DNA from: Actinomycetota bacterium
GTDB lineage: Bacteria > Actinomycetota > Coriobacteriia > Coriobacteriales > RUG844
Length of the DNA stretch: 7,412 nt
Direction: 5' to 3'
Assembly (NCBI GenBank): GCA_013335845.1
Contig: JAAXUU010000057.1
Location: 1 to 7,412 of the forward strand
In this document: positions 6,654 to 7,412 of the stretch, piece after piece
Layout: each line of letters opens with the position of its first letter
Position numbering within the stretch: the first letter of the stretch is position 1
Translations under genes and position numbers: made by a program
The notes under the pieces: generated by a model
What the model was told of the DNA's origin: nothing
Database searches by the model: none
The model's input: only the letters and a program-made list of their open reading frames with translations

Positions 6654-6666
6654 AAGTGAGCCACTT
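6654..6666. promoter_or_regulatory. Perfect inverted repeat just upstream of the candidate -35 element
   Basis: AAGTG-AGC-CACTT forms 5-bp perfect arms with a 3-bp centre, four bases upstream of the proposed -35 hexamer. The position suits an activator or repressor site. The arms are short enough to arise by chance. Confidence 0.3.
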
Positions 6667-6742
6667 TGCCGCCCAAGCGCATGCATTTCCACAGCTTCAG
6701 CAAGCTATCTTCATGATTCCCCTCTGGGGTTCCCTCAGTGTC

Positions 6743-6772
6743 GCCCATAATTGCCTATTACTGCCCATAATC
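6743..6772. repeat. Three 10-bp units, two with an identical GCCCATAAT
   Basis: GCCCATAAT occurs at 6743-6751 and 6763-6771, exactly 20 bp apart, with a degenerate copy (GCCTATTACT) between them at 6753-6762. The 10-bp spacing places the units on one face of the helix, as seen in some cooperative binding sites. It lies about 120 bp upstream of the proposed block promoter and about 55 bp upstream of the tRNA promoter. Confidence 0.4.
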
Positions 6773-6826
6773 GAATTCGCACACTAACCGCCTGCAAAAA
6801 TCATTGAACTACCGCCGAGAACACTG

Positions 6827-6855
6827 TTGACGTTCGTGGTTCTTACCCGTAATAT
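6827..6855 (+). promoter_or_regulatory. Promoter of the tRNA-Gln/tRNA-Glu unit
   Basis: TTGACG (6827-6832) and TAATAT (6850-6855) are separated by exactly 17 nt. The -35 matches the consensus at 5 of 6 positions and the -10 at 4 of 6. Transcription would begin near 6862, about 45 nt before the first tRNA. Confidence 0.7.
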
Positions 6856-6906
6856 ATCAATTCGCGCCCGACGGTGGCGTAGCGTGCAAGACCGGCGCTG
6901 ATACGT

Positions 6907-6980
6907 TGGGATGTCGTCTAATGGTAGGACAGCGGTTTCTGGTACCGTCAGTGAGGGTTCGACTCCTTCCATCCCAGCCA
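6907..6980 (+). tRNA. tRNA-Gln (anticodon CTG)
   Basis: The 74-nt gene folds as a full cloverleaf. The acceptor stem pairs TGGGATG with CATCCCA, followed by the discriminator G and an encoded CCA. The anticodon stem pairs GCGGT with ACCGT around the loop TTCTGGT, giving anticodon CTG, which reads CAG (Gln). The T-arm pairs GAGGG with CCTTC around TTCGACT. The D-arm (GTC...GAC) has three clear pairs. It is transcribed from the promoter just upstream, together with the following tRNA. Confidence 0.95.
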
Positions 6981-6991
6981 TTTTGGTAGTT

Positions 6992-7068
6992 GGCCCGTTC
7001 GTCTAGCGGCCTTGGACACCGCCCTCTCAAGGCGGAGATCACGGGTTCGAATCCCGTACGGGCTACCA
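6992..7068 (+). tRNA. tRNA-Glu (anticodon CTC)
   Basis: The 77-nt gene folds as a cloverleaf. GGCCCGT pairs with ACGGGCT, with a G-T pair at the end, followed by the discriminator A and an encoded CCA. The anticodon stem pairs CCGCC with GGCGG around the loop CTCTCAA, giving anticodon CTC, which reads GAG (Glu). The T-arm pairs ACGGG with CCCGT around TTCGAAT. It lies 11 nt after tRNA-Gln with no promoter between, so the two form one transcript. Confidence 0.95.
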
Positions 7069-7076
7069 AGAAGATT

Positions 7077-7113
7077 AAAGGTCACAGGTTAAACGCCTGT
7101 GACCTTTGTTTTT
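7077..7113 (+). terminator. Intrinsic terminator of the tRNA unit
   Basis: AAAGGTCACAGG (7077-7088) and CCTGTGACCTTT (7096-7107) form a perfect 12-bp stem with a 7-nt loop, followed by GTTTTT (7108-7113). It begins 8 nt after tRNA-Glu. On the minus strand the same hairpin is followed by a T-rich but interrupted tail, so it may also stop transcription from the converging panD gene. Confidence 0.92.
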
Positions 7114-7167
7114 ACGCTTTGGGTTTTACGGTACGCGTCGATCGAACGACCGTTTAACGAGACGGAT

Positions 7168-7412
7168 TTATACCAGCCGGTCCAAATCCTCGAGGCGTCC
7201 GTGCTTCTCATATTTCGTGATTCGCGCTATCCGGTTTTCTCCGTCGACGAAAACGACATCCGGTTTATGGTCTCGAGCTTCTTCGGGAGTGAAGCGCGCA
7301 TACGCCATGACGATGACCTTGTCACCGACGTTGACGCAATGTGCGGCGGCGCCGTTCACGCAGACAAGGCCGCTCCCACGTTCGCCTGCGATGGTGTAGG
7401 TCTCGAATCGCG
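7168..7412 (-). CDS. panD: Aspartate 1-decarboxylase, C-terminal part (5' end outside the window)
   Basis: Eighty codons are visible; the frame stays open to the right edge. PanD converts L-aspartate to beta-alanine and CO2 for pantothenate and coenzyme A synthesis in the cytoplasm, using a pyruvoyl group made by self-cleavage. The visible part aligns with E. coli PanD from about residue 54: [13 protein letters not shown] matches RFSTYAIAAERGS, including the active-site Arg54 and Tyr58 equivalents, and [13 protein letters not shown] matches the conserved segment with Asn72. The self-cleavage Gly-Ser site lies upstream, outside the window, and cannot be checked. The in-frame GTG at 7359 is an internal valine of the conserved core, not a start. 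The gene ends in TAA (7170-7168) and converges on the tRNA unit. Neighbouring pan genes, if any, lie beyond the edge. Confidence 0.93.
   Translation of the reverse strand, partial: RFETYTIAGERGSGLVCVNGAAAHCVNVGDKVIVMAYARFTPEEARDHKPDVVFVDGENRIARITKYEKHGRLEDLDRLV

Larger units (their letters stand above)
6560..6906. other. Intergenic region between the divergent hydrolase block and tRNA unit
   Basis: No convincing gene lies in these 347 bases. A plus-strand frame from a TTG at 6578 to 6787 lacks a ribosome binding site and recognisable sequence. The region holds a candidate minus-strand promoter (6621-6650), an adjacent inverted repeat (6654-6666), a 10-bp-period repeat (6743-6772) and the plus-strand tRNA promoter (6827-6855). 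Confidence 0.6.

Noticed and set aside
6719..6729. CCCC-TCT-GGGG mini-hairpin as a terminator
   Set aside because: The stem is only 4 bp and is followed by no T-run on either strand.
6578..6787. Plus-strand open frame in the intergenic region
   Set aside because: It begins at a TTG with no ribosome binding site, has no recognisable protein features, and overlaps candidate regulatory elements.
6784..7069. Minus-strand open frames across the tRNA genes
   Set aside because: They are antisense to two clear tRNAs; such frames are common database artefacts.

Overview
This window most likely comes from a bacterium of the class Coriobacteriia (Actinomycetota). The inference rests on two long Sec-exported proteins built from cell-wall-binding repeat 2 (CWB2) modules, which are abundant in Coriobacteriia and in Clostridioides, on the moderate GC content, and on a PanD of bacterial type. 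No rRNA or other firm taxonomic marker is present, so a clostridial origin is not excluded.

Layout, left to right. Positions 1-155 hold no complete gene, but a strong ribosome binding site and ATG at the left edge suggest that another minus-strand gene begins at position 13. Positions 171-6559 hold a minus-strand block of three genes, read right to left. First is a small exported, membrane-anchored acidic protein of unknown function (6074-6559). Second, 30 nt later, is a six-CWB2 protein ending in a GH73-type N-acetylglucosaminidase (3182-6043). Third, after a 98-nt gap, is a second six-CWB2 protein ending in a GH25 muramidase (171-3083). A 34-bp perfect palindrome overlaps the last stop codon, and a weaker hairpin lies in the gap between the two long genes. 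A plausible sigma-70-type promoter for the block sits at 6621-6650.

Positions 6560-6906 are intergenic between divergent units and carry candidate regulatory repeats. On the plus strand follow a good tRNA promoter, tRNA-Gln(CTG), tRNA-Glu(CTC) and a textbook intrinsic terminator. The right edge holds the 3' part of panD (aspartate 1-decarboxylase) on the minus strand, convergent with the tRNAs.

Functional picture (inference). All three block genes encode Sec-exported proteins. The two long ones would attach non-covalently to an anionic cell-wall polymer through their CWB2 triads. Together they carry the two complementary glycan-strand activities, one cutting after MurNAc and one cutting after GlcNAc. 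That fits a wall-remodelling or daughter-cell-separation cassette. The small protein could be a membrane partner, but nothing in its sequence proves this. The two long genes are tandem paralogues over their CWB2 part: each contains two triads spaced exactly 337 codons apart, joined to an unrelated catalytic C-terminus.
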